Shown piece by piece: positions 1-10,887 of a stretch of 64,000 nucleotides of DNA; within the stretch, counting starts at the first letter, position 1, and each line of letters starts with the position of its first letter. A program made the translations under genes and the position numbers. This stretch comes from Inia geoffrensis (Eukaryota > Chordata > Mammalia > Artiodactyla > Iniidae): assembly GCA_036417435.1 (NCBI GenBank), contig CM070913.1, forward strand, positions 92,309,373 through 92,373,372, read 5' to 3'. The notes beneath the pieces were generated by a model that was not told the DNA's origin, did not search any database, and was given only the letters and a program-made list of their open reading frames with translations.

Positions 1-1916
1 TCTTTCATCAGTGTTTTATAGTTTTCAGCATACAGATCCTGCACATATTTTGTTAGATTTAACTGTAAGTATTTCACATCTGCATTGTGTTATTGTTAAG
101 TGGTATTACTTTTTAAATTTAAATCTCAAATTTTTCATTGCTAGCCTATGGAAATGCCACTGCTTTTGTATCCATCGGCCTTGCTAATCTCACTTGTGAG
201 TTCTAGGAGCTTTATTTATAGATATGTGAGATTTTTAAAGTAAATTTTCATGTCACCTTTTCATTCTGTGTACCGCTGCTTGCTGGCTCTCCCCGTACCA
301 CACGCTCTGCATGATGCTGGAAGGAAGAGGTGAGGGCAGACATCGCAGCCTTACTCCCAGTCTTGGGAGGAAAGCACTCGGTCTTTCACCATGACGAAGG
401 CTATTTCCTAATAATAGAGGGGCAAGCAGATATCTCAGCTTGGTTCCCTCAACTAGTCACATTTAGAAAACTAGAATGGAATAAAAAGACATTTAATCTA
501 ACTGATCACGTAAATCAAGTTTCTGTTTTTTAGCAGATCACTCCTAGGCTCCCTGGGTCTGTGGTGCACAGAGCCCACTCCCTCTATGAACACTCACCGT
601 CCACTTCAGGAAAGAAGACAGCAGTGCAAGGGAGTGGATGGTGTGAGGGGCTCAGAGAGCTGCAGCCTCGTGGATTTAATCTGGGCAATTTAATCATATG
701 AAACCTCGACTATTCGACGTGGATCGTAACTTGAGACCATGAGCTCATTAATACCAAAAAGTCTGAGGCATGTTATTTGATTTTGTGTTTATCCTTAAAA
801 CCATGCATATTCTTTAACCACTGAATTTTGTCTTCGGAGTGTCATTTAGAAGTGAATCTAATGTTTTGAAGTATTAAAACTTTAAATATGAATGACATAA
901 AACAGGTATTTCTATCTACAGCTATTTAGAAAAAGTAGAGGCCTCTTGAATGAGTAGATTTTCCTTGCACAGGGGAAAAATTAAAGATCATAAGTGTAAT
1001 GTTGCTGAAAACAGTTTTGCTTTTGGTTGGCTCGCTGGTGCTGCAGAGTGGTTCACGATAAACAAAGGCATTTAGTATCCAAATTAAAGGGTAAAAATCT
1101 TTTATGCCTTTTGGATAAGCAAAATTCACCTGAAGAATGGAAGGCGTTAACACTACCCCATCATCCTTTGAAATTTATCATCGACACGCAATGTTCAAAG
1201 TATATTACTAGTGTCTTAGTCCATTCAGGCTGATATAACAGAGTGCCACAGACTGGGTGGCTTAGACAACAAATATCTATTTCTCACAGTCCTGGAGGCT
1301 GGGGGTCCAAGACCAAGGTGCTGGCTGACTTGGTGTCTGGTGAGGACCTTCTTCCCTCCTTCCTGGCATACAGTGTCCCCACATGAGGGAAAGGGTGAGG
1401 GGCCTCTCTGCAGTCTCTTCTATAAGGGCACTAATCCCATTCATGGGGGGCTCCACCCTCATGACCTCATCACCTCCCAAAGGCCTCACTTCCTAATACC
1501 ATCACACTGGGGATTAGGATTTCAATGAATGAATCTGGGGGGGGGAGGGGGACACACACATTCAGTCCAGAACAACCCAAAAGCAGCTGTTTATTTTCTA
1601 GATGTGATGGACCTTTACTAAGCAAGGCTGTACTTCATCTTCCCTGAGAAGATCATCTGTGGTTTCATAAATATTTAGATGCCTATACGTCCGTGTTGCA
1701 GCAAGACTATTACAAGCCTGGTTTACCGAGTGGGTTTTGCCCAAGAAAAGCCGATGGTTAACACTCGGATTTCCTTCGACACATTCAGATGGTGTAGGTG
1801 GGATCCTGCGCAGCGCTGTCTCCTGCTCTGAGCTGGTGTTTTTGCTATGAAACCCTCAGGAGGGCAGGAGCCTCGCAGCCTACAGGTTCACGGGTGAGCA
1901 AGGGGTTGCCTCTTAC
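1..1916 (-). other. RIMBP2: Intron downstream of the last exon in the window
   Basis: This stretch carries no SH3-III coding sequence. It holds an AT-rich start (1-250), unique sequence and an inverted MaLR LTR (1212-1574). The missing RIMBP2 C-terminus should be to the left of position 1. Confidence 0.7.
1212..1574 (-). mobile_element. MaLR-type LTR (MLT1-like), inverted
   Basis: Read on the minus strand it ends with the MLT1 family tail: GGGCACTAATCCCATTCATG and TCATGACCTCATCACCTCCC are reversed internal words, and GGTGGCTTAGACAACAAATA with CTTAGTCCATTCAGGCTG is the reversed 3' end. It is an old, non-autonomous endogenous LTR with no coding capacity. Subfamily assignment is from memory of the consensus. 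Confidence 0.85.
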
Positions 1917-2085
1917 CGATTTTCTCCACAGGTGTGTTCAGGGGGAGGAAGCCTTGTCTGAGAAGCTGCTCCATCACCTCTTCATCGTCTGCCTGGATTT
2001 CAGAGACCATGTTACAAGGAATAAGCCCAAGCCGAGCACAGGTTTCCCCGCGGTAGAATCCATCAGCATCTTTATCACCGTAAAC
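1917..2085 (-). CDS. RIMBP2: RIMBP2 exon: second half of SH3-II
   Basis: This 169-nt exon (phase 0 in, phase 1 out) encodes VYGDKDADGFYRGETCARLG, then LIPCNMVSEIQADDEEVMEQ and LLRQGFLPLNTPVEKI. It completes SH3-II: DADGFYRGE is the n-Src/distal region, and GLIPCNMV is the variant of the SH3 GLIPSNYV signature, with Cys at the usual Ser position. An acidic helix, DDEEVMEQLLRQG, follows. The acceptor is CCTTCCCACGGCTCCAG and the donor ATCG|GTAAGA. It should splice onward to an exon starting ERSRRSGRR outside the window. EEVMEQ differs from the EEMMDQ I expect by conservative changes. Confidence 0.97.
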
Positions 2086-2804
2086 CTGGAGCCGTGGGAA
2101 GGAGTTAAGGCATTGGGATGGGCTGGTTCGGAAATAAGACATCAGCTCTACTCATGGTAGAGTCACGCCTAGTCAGAAACAGACATGAAGGACACTAAAA
2201 CGACCGGCACGTGGGTGTAAATGTGTACACGTAGCCCTCGCCCTATACGTCTCTACCTCTAAGAACCTGTTTCTCCTCCAGGGTTTGGCCAGCCCCTGGG
2301 CCTCCCATCAAGGAGGGGGGCTGCTAGCTGAGGCCAGGTGATGAGACCCCACCCCATTTAGAAGTGCAAATGGTTCTTCCAGAAGAAGACAGTGCCCCTG
2401 TCAGATATTCTGGAAGTGAAAAAATCTCAACTAACAAAGGGACTCTGCGTGTACCATTCTGTGGGCTAAGCATCACCATCCTTTAAGGGCCCCGTTTTAT
2501 CAGACAAACATTAGGACCACTTTCAAAGGCGAGCTGTCAGTGCCCTTTCGGAAATTTGCAAACTGAGGACTCAAGGCTCTTTCCCGTCTCCCAGGGAGCA
2601 TATCCTGCGTCTTCGTTCCGACTGCAGACTCAGGCCCCCCTCCTCTGCTGAGAGGAAGGCTGAACGTGGAATGCAAAAGAAAGCAGCTTGTCGTGTGATG
2701 TGTGAAGGAACCTGGGTCTGGCGAGAGCCCCTCCCCATCCTTCCCCCTTACTCCCCCCACCCCGACCACCGTGCCCTCCCCATCGCCCCCAGCCATGCCC
2801 CCAC
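2086..2804 (-). other. RIMBP2: 719-bp intron inside SH3-II
   Basis: A short, unique-looking intron that splits the SH3-II coding sequence. No repeat is recognised. Confidence 0.75.
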
Positions 2805-2989
2805 CTTGATGATCTGCCCTTCTTTAAAGGGAAGCTCCTCTTCCGCAGCATCTGGGTTCGGGGACATGGTGAGGGGATCGTAGTCAAAAAGAGCCACAAA
2901 GATCCGAGGCGGGAGCTCTTCCGCCCCAGGGTCTGTCTCTGACTCTTCGTAGAAGTCTGGAGAAAGCCGGTTCCGCCCACCGTACTCAT
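2805..2989 (-). CDS. RIMBP2: RIMBP2 exon: first half of SH3-II
   Basis: This 185-nt exon completes a split codon and ends in phase 0. It encodes EYGGRNRLSPDFYEESETDP, then GAEELPPRIFVALFDYDPLT and MSPNPDAAEEELPFKEGQII, ending in K. ALFDYDP is the SH3 ALYDY motif and PNPDAAEEELPF forms the acidic RT loop. The acceptor is TTATCCCACATGCTCCCAG and the donor AAG|GTGGGG. Joined to the preceding long exon, the split codon becomes AAT (Asn). The domain binds Pro-rich RIM and calcium-channel peptides in this family. Matches to RIMBP2 are nearly complete from RLSPDFYEESETDPGAEEL onward. Confidence 0.97.
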
Positions 2990-3615
2990 CTGGGAGCATG
3001 TGGGATAAAGGACAGGGTGCTTAGGAATTCCCGCGGCCATCCCCCAGCTTTACCCAGAAACATGAGCTGTTATAGGAAGTGTGGTTTTAGAAACTCCCAC
3101 ACTTGGGGAGGCTGTGGCACTTTAACTTTTGTCTTTAAAAAAAAATGGGTAGCTTGATATGCAGGCAGAAATGGATCATCTCGACAGAGATGGGTTTGAC
3201 AAGCAAATAACTAGTACACAACACAGGCACCAGCATGACCCTAGGTGTGCTGCGTGTGAAGACAGGGAGAGAGATAAAGGACTTTGTATCAAAGACCTCC
3301 CTGCAGGGCAGGCCTGAGTGCCAGGGGCGGCAGGTGGGCGAGCCCTTGGGATCAGGACGTGGCCGCACAGGCCTGTTCAGGGGCCAGAGACCCGGAGCCC
3401 CTCTGTGTGTTTCCATAACAGCCGAGCCAGAGTACATGGACGTTGAAATGCATGTGTGTATTAGTCAAAGTTTGATATAGGTGGCCAAGCTGCTCACTTA
3501 GCCCCAAATAGGTAAGTGGCAACAAATGCATTACAGCAAATTAATGACTTCCTAGCGGGATTGAGTTTCAAGTCTACCTACCATCGAGCTTCTAAAGAGA
3601 ATTCTTTTTGAAATC

Positions 3616-3705
3616 CTAATATATATGCATATGTGTTATTAGATCTCATCATACATATGCATATATCTCACTATATATGTATACATTTAAATATATATAG
3701 AGAGA
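3616..3705. repeat. AT-rich low-complexity tract
   Basis: Mixed TATATA, ATATGCATAT and ACATATGCATATAT words form several small palindromes over about 90 bp. No promoter role is visible. Confidence 0.6.
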
Positions 3706-4999
3706 ATGTACATCTGCTAGTAAGTTATACTGTTCTGACCACAGAATAAGGGCTCAGAACACCAGCGTCTTTCCATGAGTGGCTGTGATGTCACTGCACT
3801 GTTTCCTCCAGGGAAGGTATACTAGAGGCTGTACGAGAATCAGACCTCATGGGGAGAGAACAGTGGCCTCCATGGAACGTGTCCATGGAAATCTGGCTTC
3901 GCAGGGACCAAAGTGGGCGACCGAGAGGTCCTTCTCTTTCTTGGTGGCAGGCTAGACTCAAGGAAGAACTTATCTCCAGCTGCTGGTCTGACCTGGGAGT
4001 GGGCGCTCCTCCCTCTGCCCTGATATGGAATGTCCTGGCCCGGGGTGGGAGGGGGTCTTTGTCAGGAAGGAGGAAGGGTCCGCACACCATGTGCAAAGTC
4101 GGGGCTCATGACTGGCCCCCGTCGGCTCCCGAGGCCACCTGTGCTGCCAGAATAAGCATCGTCCTATACAGGTGAACTACTTCCCTCACTACCTGACCAA
4201 GGGCACCGCTTCCACTGTTCCTGTCCAACGTAATTTCTACGGAGGAAAAGGGGGTCACCTATGAAACCTACTTTACAGCTGTTCATCTTCTCCTTGCAGG
4301 GAAACCAGGGAGAAGAGTCTCCTTCCTAGAGGGCCAAGTTCTGTTTCTTTAGTTATTCATTTTTCTCACCTGGACACAGAGAAAATGTGTTCCATTTCCT
4401 TTTGCTCTACAAGGTCAGTAGCCAAACTAACTGGGGAAAATGGGGCGGGGGTGGGGTGGAGACCTGCAAAGTCGGTTAGCAAGAACAGAGTCCTCCTGAA
4501 TGTGGCACTTCGTGTTTAGAATGGTATATACCCTCGGGCCTTTTCATCTGACAGGTAAATAACTAGATAAATGCAAAGACCAAACATTATAGAGGAAGAA
4601 ACCAAACCCAGTGAAGTCCTCCTTTGGGGTCATGGATCAATGTTATGAGGCCTTCCTTATGCTAATTATATGATTTAGAATTTATTAGATGTGGAGCTAC
4701 ATAATTTTTATCTTTTTAAATCAGAAGGGGCATTGTTTTCTTAATTTAGGAAACCCAGGGTATATTAAAAGTATAGTATATTTTAACTGTCAATGCATTG
4801 CTTATTAAAAATATATTTAGGAAGCATATGATCTATAGACTTAAGTTCCTCTGAAAAAGAAAATGGATGCTTTTGGAGTGCGGCAGATTTCTAAAGTATT
4901 AATTGCTGATATTTGCACAAGAAAAATATAACTAAACAGGTGAAACAGAGCAGGGCCCTATGGTCCTTGCCCACCCGGCCATGTCCTCCACCTGCCTTG

Positions 5000-5612
5000 T
5001 GTCTGCAGAAAAATTTTAGCCAAAGAATAAGTTGAATCAGAGAAGTGAGAGAAATGCAGAAGCAAAGGAAAACAGTCCAACAAGACCAAGTAATAATAGT
5101 TTAGTCACTAAGCACAGTCAAGGCCCTTTAGTCCCTCCTCAAGGGCTACAGATCATATCCTGAGCCGTGTCCTGGGAGCCGTCTTGTAGACACTGAAGCC
5201 CCCATCAGGTGGAGAAGTGAACTACACGATGAGCAGACTGTAGCCATGACACGAGCTGCCACAATTCCGAGAACTGGCCTCAAGGAAATGGGAACAAACC
5301 GACCCTGAAACTGAAGACTCACTGTACTGAAAACCATCCAGATGACGCTGGTCAGACGACTGCACGATCACTTTCAAGATGCCTGTCGGAGCTGCCTGTG
5401 TTGGTTCTGCATGGAGCTCCCTCCCTCCGTCTATAAAAGCACTTGCCCCTGACTGTCGGGGGAGGGGGGAGTCGGCCTTTGGACAGGTGTCCCCCGCCAC
5501 TACCTGGTTGCCAGCATCCAAAATAAAGCAAACTTTCCTTTCCACCAACCTGGCCTCTTTATTGGCTTTTGAGCAGCGAGCGGCCGGACCCCACTGCCGG
5601 TTACACAGGGAC
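5000..5612 (+). mobile_element. Solo LTR-like element (ERV1-type), plus strand
   Basis: The 3' part carries a TATAAAAGCACTTGCCCCTG box (5431), a GC-rich leader, AATAAAGCAAACTTTCC (5521; polyadenylation signal) and CTTTATTGGCTTTTGAGCAGCGAGCGGCCGGA (read here as two overlapping halves), the usual R-U5 order of gammaretrovirus-like LTRs. No gag, pol or env reading frame is adjacent, so it is a solitary LTR. The 5' boundary is a guess and no target-site duplication was found. Confidence 0.6.
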
Positions 5613-5718
5613 TAGATCTAGGAAAATAGTCTGTTCACACGTCACTGACTGTTCACTTCCTAGGGTTTGGGGCATGATTCTCTTCTTTTTTGGTAGCTGC
5701 TGAACACGATTCACTTTT

Positions 5719-6050
5719 TTAAAAAATATATATATAAATTAATTTATTTTTGGCTGAGTTGGGTCTTCGTTGCTGCGCACGGGCTTTCTCTAGTTGCAGA
5801 GAGCGGGGGCTACTCTTCGTTGCGGTGCGCAGGCTTCTCATTGCGGTGGCTTCTCTTGTTGTGGAACACGGGCTGTAGTCACGCGGGCTTCAGTAGTTGT
5901 GGCTCGCGGGCTCTAGAACGCAGGCTCAGTAGTTGTGGTGCACGGGCTTAGTTGCTCCGTGGCATGTGGGATCTTCCCGGACCAGGGCTCAAACCCGTGT
6001 CCCCTGCATTGGCAGGCGGATTCCTAACCACTGCGCCACCAGGGAAGTCC
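5719..6050 (-). mobile_element. CHR-1-type SINE, about 330 bp
   Basis: Inverted tRNA-derived SINE with CAGTAGTTGTGG repeats, GCGCCACCAGGGAAGTCC at its head and an A/T-rich tail at the left. It is bounded by a perfect 14-bp duplication, CACGATTCACTTTT, at 5705-5718 and 6051-6064. Confidence 0.92.
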
Positions 6051-7015
6051 CACGATTCACTTTTGTCTTCTGAAATTATAATAGGTTCTTCAGTCTGTGT
6101 ATGTATCTATGTGTATGAATATATAAAGTATTTGATGTTAATTATGCCTTTTACATGATTTCTTGCATTTCTCCATGATGAGAAATCAGGTACAATGAAA
6201 GCAACTGTATCACGGATTTATTTAACATGTTTTGAATTCTATTATTAAGAGACTTTTTGGTTAAGCTGTTACCACAGCACTACTCTGTTCTTGCCAACTT
6301 AGCTATAAAGTCTTTTACCGAAATTAAGACACGTGTGCAGTCCTCTGCATCCTTTAAGACAAAGCTGACTGAGTGATTGTTAGAGACTCTGACGGGGAGA
6401 CTGGGGGTCCACTGAGGTTTCCCTTTACTCCCTTGCCCAGCTGGCAATTTGTAGCACCATGATTTTCAGTCCTGTAGACTTTCCTTCTCCATCCTAGGAG
6501 ACTGGAGTAGGAGACCCACGAGACGTCCTGCAGAGCACACCTCTGCTTGGTGCCGCGGCGTCAACCTGCAGCCACGGGAAGGGTGGCAGTTCACGTGATG
6601 AGCATTCACTCATTAGAGTCACAGTCGAACGAGGACTCGGGAACCAAGCTCAACAGGAAGAACAGTCTTGAACTGGTCCCTACCTCTTTCCTCAAGACAG
6701 ACAGTCTCGACAAGTCATTTACTTTACAAGCCAGGGGCACCGACTTGACCTCCGTAATTGCTACAGGGGGAATTATACACACATTAAATGAAGCTCTGAG
6801 AGATGTGGCAGCAGTTTACAACACTCGAAAGCAGAGTGAGCTCAGTACATACAGAACTCTGCTAGTGCGTCTGTAGTAAGTGAAACTGGTGTTTTCCAGC
6901 TTATTTTTATATCTCGGCTTATTTTGCTATTTTTCAGCTAAATGAATATGCTCTGTGTTTTCAAAGGTCGGTTAACAGTCTGAAATTTTTTACTGATAAA
7001 ATTAAAAACATTCTA

Positions 7016-7236
7016 GGGCTTCCCTGGTGGCGCAGTGGTTGAGGGTCCGCCTGCCGATGCAGGGGACACGGATTCGTGCCCCGGTCCGGGAAGATCCCAC
7101 ATGCCGTGGAGCGGCTGGGCCCGTGAGCCATGGCCGCTGAGCCTGCGCGTCCGGAGCCTGTGCTCCGCAACGGGAGAGGCCACAGCAGTGAGAGGCCCGC
7201 GTACCGCAAAAAAAAAAAGAAAAAAAAAAACAAAAG
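7016..7236 (+). mobile_element. CHR-2-type SINE
   Basis: Begins GGGCTTCCCTGGTGGCGCAG, carries the pol III B-box-like word GGATTCGTGCC, and ends GTACCGC with an A-rich tail. The flanking duplication AAAAACATTCTA (7004-7015 and 7237-7248) is exact, indicating a relatively recent retroposition. Confidence 0.95.
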
Positions 7237-7546
7237 AAAAACATTCTAAAAACTGTAAAGATGGGAAAGAAAACTTTTGTTTCCCTATTGTTTGGACTCT
7301 GAGGAAGAAACGCCTGAAAGAAGGACGAAACTTCAGGGGATCTGTATTGCTGTATAAAGTTTTTAATTATTTTTGGCTGATGTGAACGATTGTCTTTTAA
7401 ACCTTAGCTATTTAAATGTGATTGGGGCTGTGTTTTCAGGTGTTTGGACCTCCACGGGTGGTTTTCCTTGAGCCCTGTCTGGCCAGATCAAGATGTTTTG
7501 CTCTCATCTACTTCTGTTCCATGAGTGGGTCTCTTGCTTTGTTTCG

Positions 7547-7574
7547 TGTGTGTGTGTATGTGTGTGTGTGTGTG
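7547..7574 (+). repeat. GT dinucleotide repeat
   Basis: An alternating TG run with one TATG interruption, about 28 bp long. It is a simple microsatellite. Confidence 0.8.
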
Positions 7575-8249
7575 TTTTCACACAAAGCTAGTTTATTTGT
7601 GCTGATTACCAGATTCCATTATCTTGTGCATAATACTTTTTGGAATTGTTTTGCCGGGGTTCATTCCAATAGTAGAAAGATTCCCATCTGACCGTCAGCC
7701 ACGTTCCCCTCTTAGCAGATTGAGTAGAATGACTACAATGACAGCTTTCAGCACGGCTGGCTGAATTCCAAAAAGTAATTAAGAGAATGGAATTGGATGC
7801 CAGAGGATGACTCATGCACAAGGAGGTGACCAGATGGACGGGGTCAACACACAGGTCAGGGCACACATTCAGGCCTCCTGGCGTTTTTTCATAACTTTCA
7901 ACCCCAGTTGCCCAAGAGTTTCACGCATACAGATAACTCTCCATTGACTCAGGGCTTGTTTAGATATCTGGAGTTCGGCCACCATCCCCGCCTCTGCTGC
8001 TTTGACCATGAGCAACTCACGAGAGCATGACCTAGGAGGTGGGGAGATGGCCCGTCACCATCTCTTCAGTGCCTATCATGGCAGCCTCTGCAGTGAAAAA
8101 AAAAAAACTGGTAGGGAGAAGATTGCTGTCAAGAGTCAATATATTTTGAGAATACTTAAATTTCGGTTTTATTTATCTTGTGCTGTTTCTGCCATAAATA
8201 ACCGAGGGTGTTCTGTATTTAGTTGAAAATGCTATTCCTAACGACTTTT

Positions 8250-8449
8250 TTTTTTTTTTTTAGCGGTATGCAGGTCTCTCACTGTCATGGCCTCTCCCGT
8301 CGCGGAGCACAGGCTCCGGCTCCGGACGCGCAGGCTCAGCGGCCATGGCCCACGGGCCCAGCTGCTCCGCGGCAGGTCGGATCTTCCCGGACCAGGTCAC
8401 GAACCTGCATCCCCTGCAACGGCAGGCGGACTCTCAACCACTGTGCCAC
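8250..8449 (-). mobile_element. CHR-2-type SINE, slightly 5'-truncated
   Basis: Inverted copy with a T-run at the left and the head ending at CCACTGTGCCAC, lacking the last bases before the usual CAGGGAAGCCC. It is flanked by TAACGACTTTT (8239-8249) and TAATGACTTTT (8450-8460), one mismatch, as a target-site duplication. Confidence 0.92.
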
Positions 8450-10247
8450 TAATGACTTTTTAAACATATTTATATGGAGGACCAAGCAGCCACGTGCTCT
8501 GTGCTTAAAAGAAAGAGGGAGGCCTCCATCAGGCCCACTAACCGGCAGACGGGACCATCGTTGGCCGGGACCTGTGGCGGCTGGCACTGCCGTGGGGAAA
8601 CCTCCGGCCCACGTAATCCACCCGATCAGCCCGTCCAGTAGTCACCGGGTTTCCTAAAATCTAAAGACAAAACAACAACACGGTCATCAGGCTTGCCAGC
8701 CGTGGGAAGGAAAGAATTGTCAGCCAAATCAATTCAACTTAGCAGCATAAGCTCTAAAGGCAACTAAACTTAGCTTTTAACTGAAAGGTTAGCTGAATAA
8801 CCTGGATGAGGAAACGGGGCTCAGCCCAGGCACCCCGTCTTCCACAGCACAGGTGCTTTGCCGCACACAGGCAGGGGCGAGAGAGCATCCCTCGGGAGGC
8901 ACCTTTCTGTCGCTGCTACTGCCGCCGAAGCCGAATCTTTTGAACCACAGTGAGAGTGGCTTAAAGACGACTTGTCACACCTTCGGCCCCTCTTTCCTAG
9001 TCTCGGCACAGCCCCTCCGGAGACCACAAAAGCGGGGGAAACACTGCGTTTCCAAATGTCCCGCTTGGGCAAAGTTGCATGTGAGGTTACCGAAAACTCA
9101 AAGACAGAAGTTTCTGTGTGTTATCAGCTTGGAAGCTCATGGCAACGTCTTGGCCCTAATCCAAAGACACCAATCACATTTCAGGGCTAACCTGAACGGT
9201 CCTCCTTTACGGATAAGTCTGCCTCTGATTCACACTACAGGTTTGCATCGCATCATACATGAGAATCAAAGCAAAACCTCCAGCTCACTGGTAATTTGAG
9301 TCAGGAAGTTTTCAGGGACACAGGGGAGGAACCGGGGTTGGGAGTGATGGAATTAGTCTGTTACAGGCGGGGAACAGGGAGTGAGCTGCAGTTTGCTGTT
9401 GTCAGTGGGCTGTGGATCGGCGCCCTCTAGTGGACATATCACAAACTGCACCGGCTCAGACCCAGGGCCTGGAGCCCTGGGATGTCTCTCACCTGTGTTT
9501 TCATGGAAAAGTTCAGCATGACAGGAGCAAATGTTCTGAAAAGAGGACACAATATAGAGATGAATGAAGCCTTGAAGGAATCCCTACTCTTGAAAACAAC
9601 TCACAAGCCTGGAAGACAAGGCAGGGGGCTGGGTCTAGAGCTGATGATGGAAAAGTCATTCTGAAAACTGGTCGCAGGAAAGAAACAGGGAAACAAAAAG
9701 AAAAAGAAAACCTTTGGAAACAGATGCAAAAATGGATCTCTTCAATCATTGTTCCCTATTTTTTTTTCAGTTATAGATGAAGGCCAAAACCAACCACAAC
9801 CAAAAACCAAAACCACAACGAGAGAAAAACCTTCAGCAATACCGGTAAGTCATAAGTCAGTCCCCATGGTTCACTTTGCAAAGTATGTGTTGCCAAACTT
9901 TTGGAGAATCGTAGTTCAGCTAACCCTTAATTAAAATTTAGATTCAGTTGTCCTTTAATTAAAGCAGCCACACTCATCACTGATTTGGGGGTAGGCGGTC
10001 ATCATTCTAAAGCAAAGTAAAGAAATCATCAGCGTGCTCCAGACTGGGAAGCTGTGTAGATCAGAGATGCATGGAAAATTAAAGAGAGCCAGCAGAGCCA
10101 GTGCCCGGGATGGACACCAAAATAAAAGGTGAAAAAATGAAAACGGATTGGTTTGGCAAGCGGATGTGAGCGGGAGGTTTACTTCACACACCAAAGGACC
10201 GTCTGCAACCCGGGGAGGAGGCTGGGCGTGTCGGGCACTGGCCCTAC

Positions 10248-10887
10248 TGTCAGACATTTTTATGCCTTTCTTCCAGACATCCCGGAAGTCCTCCTGGCCC
10301 GCGGGCTCGCCCCAGCTGCACTTGCTGGGGGTGGACCGCTCCGGGCTCGGGCGGGCCTCACTGCTGCTGACGACATGGCCGGGCTCCGCTGGCTCCCCGA
10401 CATCTTCTTCGACGCTGCCCTGCCGGGTCAGCGTCCGGCGCCGGGCCAGCAGGGGCCTCAGGCTCCTCCTACAGGGACAGTGCCCGGGGCCGGGGCTGCA
10501 CTGGGCAGCGGGGCTTCTGAAACTAAACCGCATCTCCTCCTCTTCGCTCCCACAGTCCAGGCCGCTGTCCGGGCTCCTGGTGGCCGAGCGGCTGAACCGA
10601 CAGCCTCTGTCTTCGAACACGAAGTCCTCGGCCTGGGGGCCCCTGGGTCTGGCAGGGACCCGGGAGCCAAGCGGGGCCTTGTGCCCCCTGCAGGGCCTGG
10701 CGGGCCTGGGCTCTCTGGCCAGCCGGGTCCGGGCCCGGAAGCCCTGTTTGTACAGGAACTCACAGGGCTCTCCATCCTCCTCGGCTACTTCGGGGATACT
10801 GAAAAGCTTCTTACTGTGCTGAGCCTGTTGGGGATACTCGGGCAGCTCCAAGAAAGCACGTTCAGTGGTCCTATTCTTAGAGCACTC
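10248..10887 (-). CDS. RIMBP2: Long RIMBP2 exon, probably isoform-specific
   Basis: This is an uninterrupted 640-nt frame on the coding strand. Its acceptor is CACCACCCCCTTAAG, with a textbook branch-point word TTCTAAC about 25 bases before the exon; the donor is ACA|GTAGGG. It encodes ECSKNRTTERAFLELPEYP and SKKLFSIPEVAEEDGEPCEF, then an Arg/Pro-rich part containing SPDSGLDCGSEEEEMRFSFR, and ends DVWKKGIKMSD plus one base. It enters in phase 0 and leaves in phase 1, exactly what is needed between the exons at 13548 and 2989. I do not recall a matching segment in the short human isoform, so I take it to be a long-isoform exon. No domain is recognised; it looks disordered, with a helical patch near LYKQGFRARTRLAREPRP. 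The donor is only moderately strong. Confidence 0.78.

Larger units (their letters stand above)
2990..10247 (-). other. RIMBP2: 7.3-kb intron upstream of the SH3-II exon
   Basis: It holds an AT dinucleotide-rich tract (3616-3705), a solo-LTR-like element (about 5000-5612), a 332-bp CHR SINE (5719-6050), a 200-bp CHR SINE (7016-7236), a GT repeat (7547-7574) and a truncated CHR SINE (8250-8449). An exon-like plus-strand segment lies at 9771-9844. Unique-looking sequence fills 3710-4990, 6070-7000 and 8460-9740. No further RIMBP2 exon could be placed. Confidence 0.65.

Noticed and set aside
1..1900. SH3-III and C-terminal exon of RIMBP2
   Set aside because: No ALYDYDP-like or GLVPSNFLEE-like coding sequence is present on the minus strand here; the exon must lie outside the window.
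7016..7100. tRNA-like box A and box B sequences in the CHR SINEs
   Set aside because: They belong to tRNA-derived SINE heads and do not fold as complete tRNAs; no functional tRNA gene is claimed.
7680..7820. Possible home of the missing 36-residue RIMBP2 exon
   Set aside because: A few residues (PSI, DGQMG-like) looked suggestive, but no frame, acceptor and donor agree with the expected exon.
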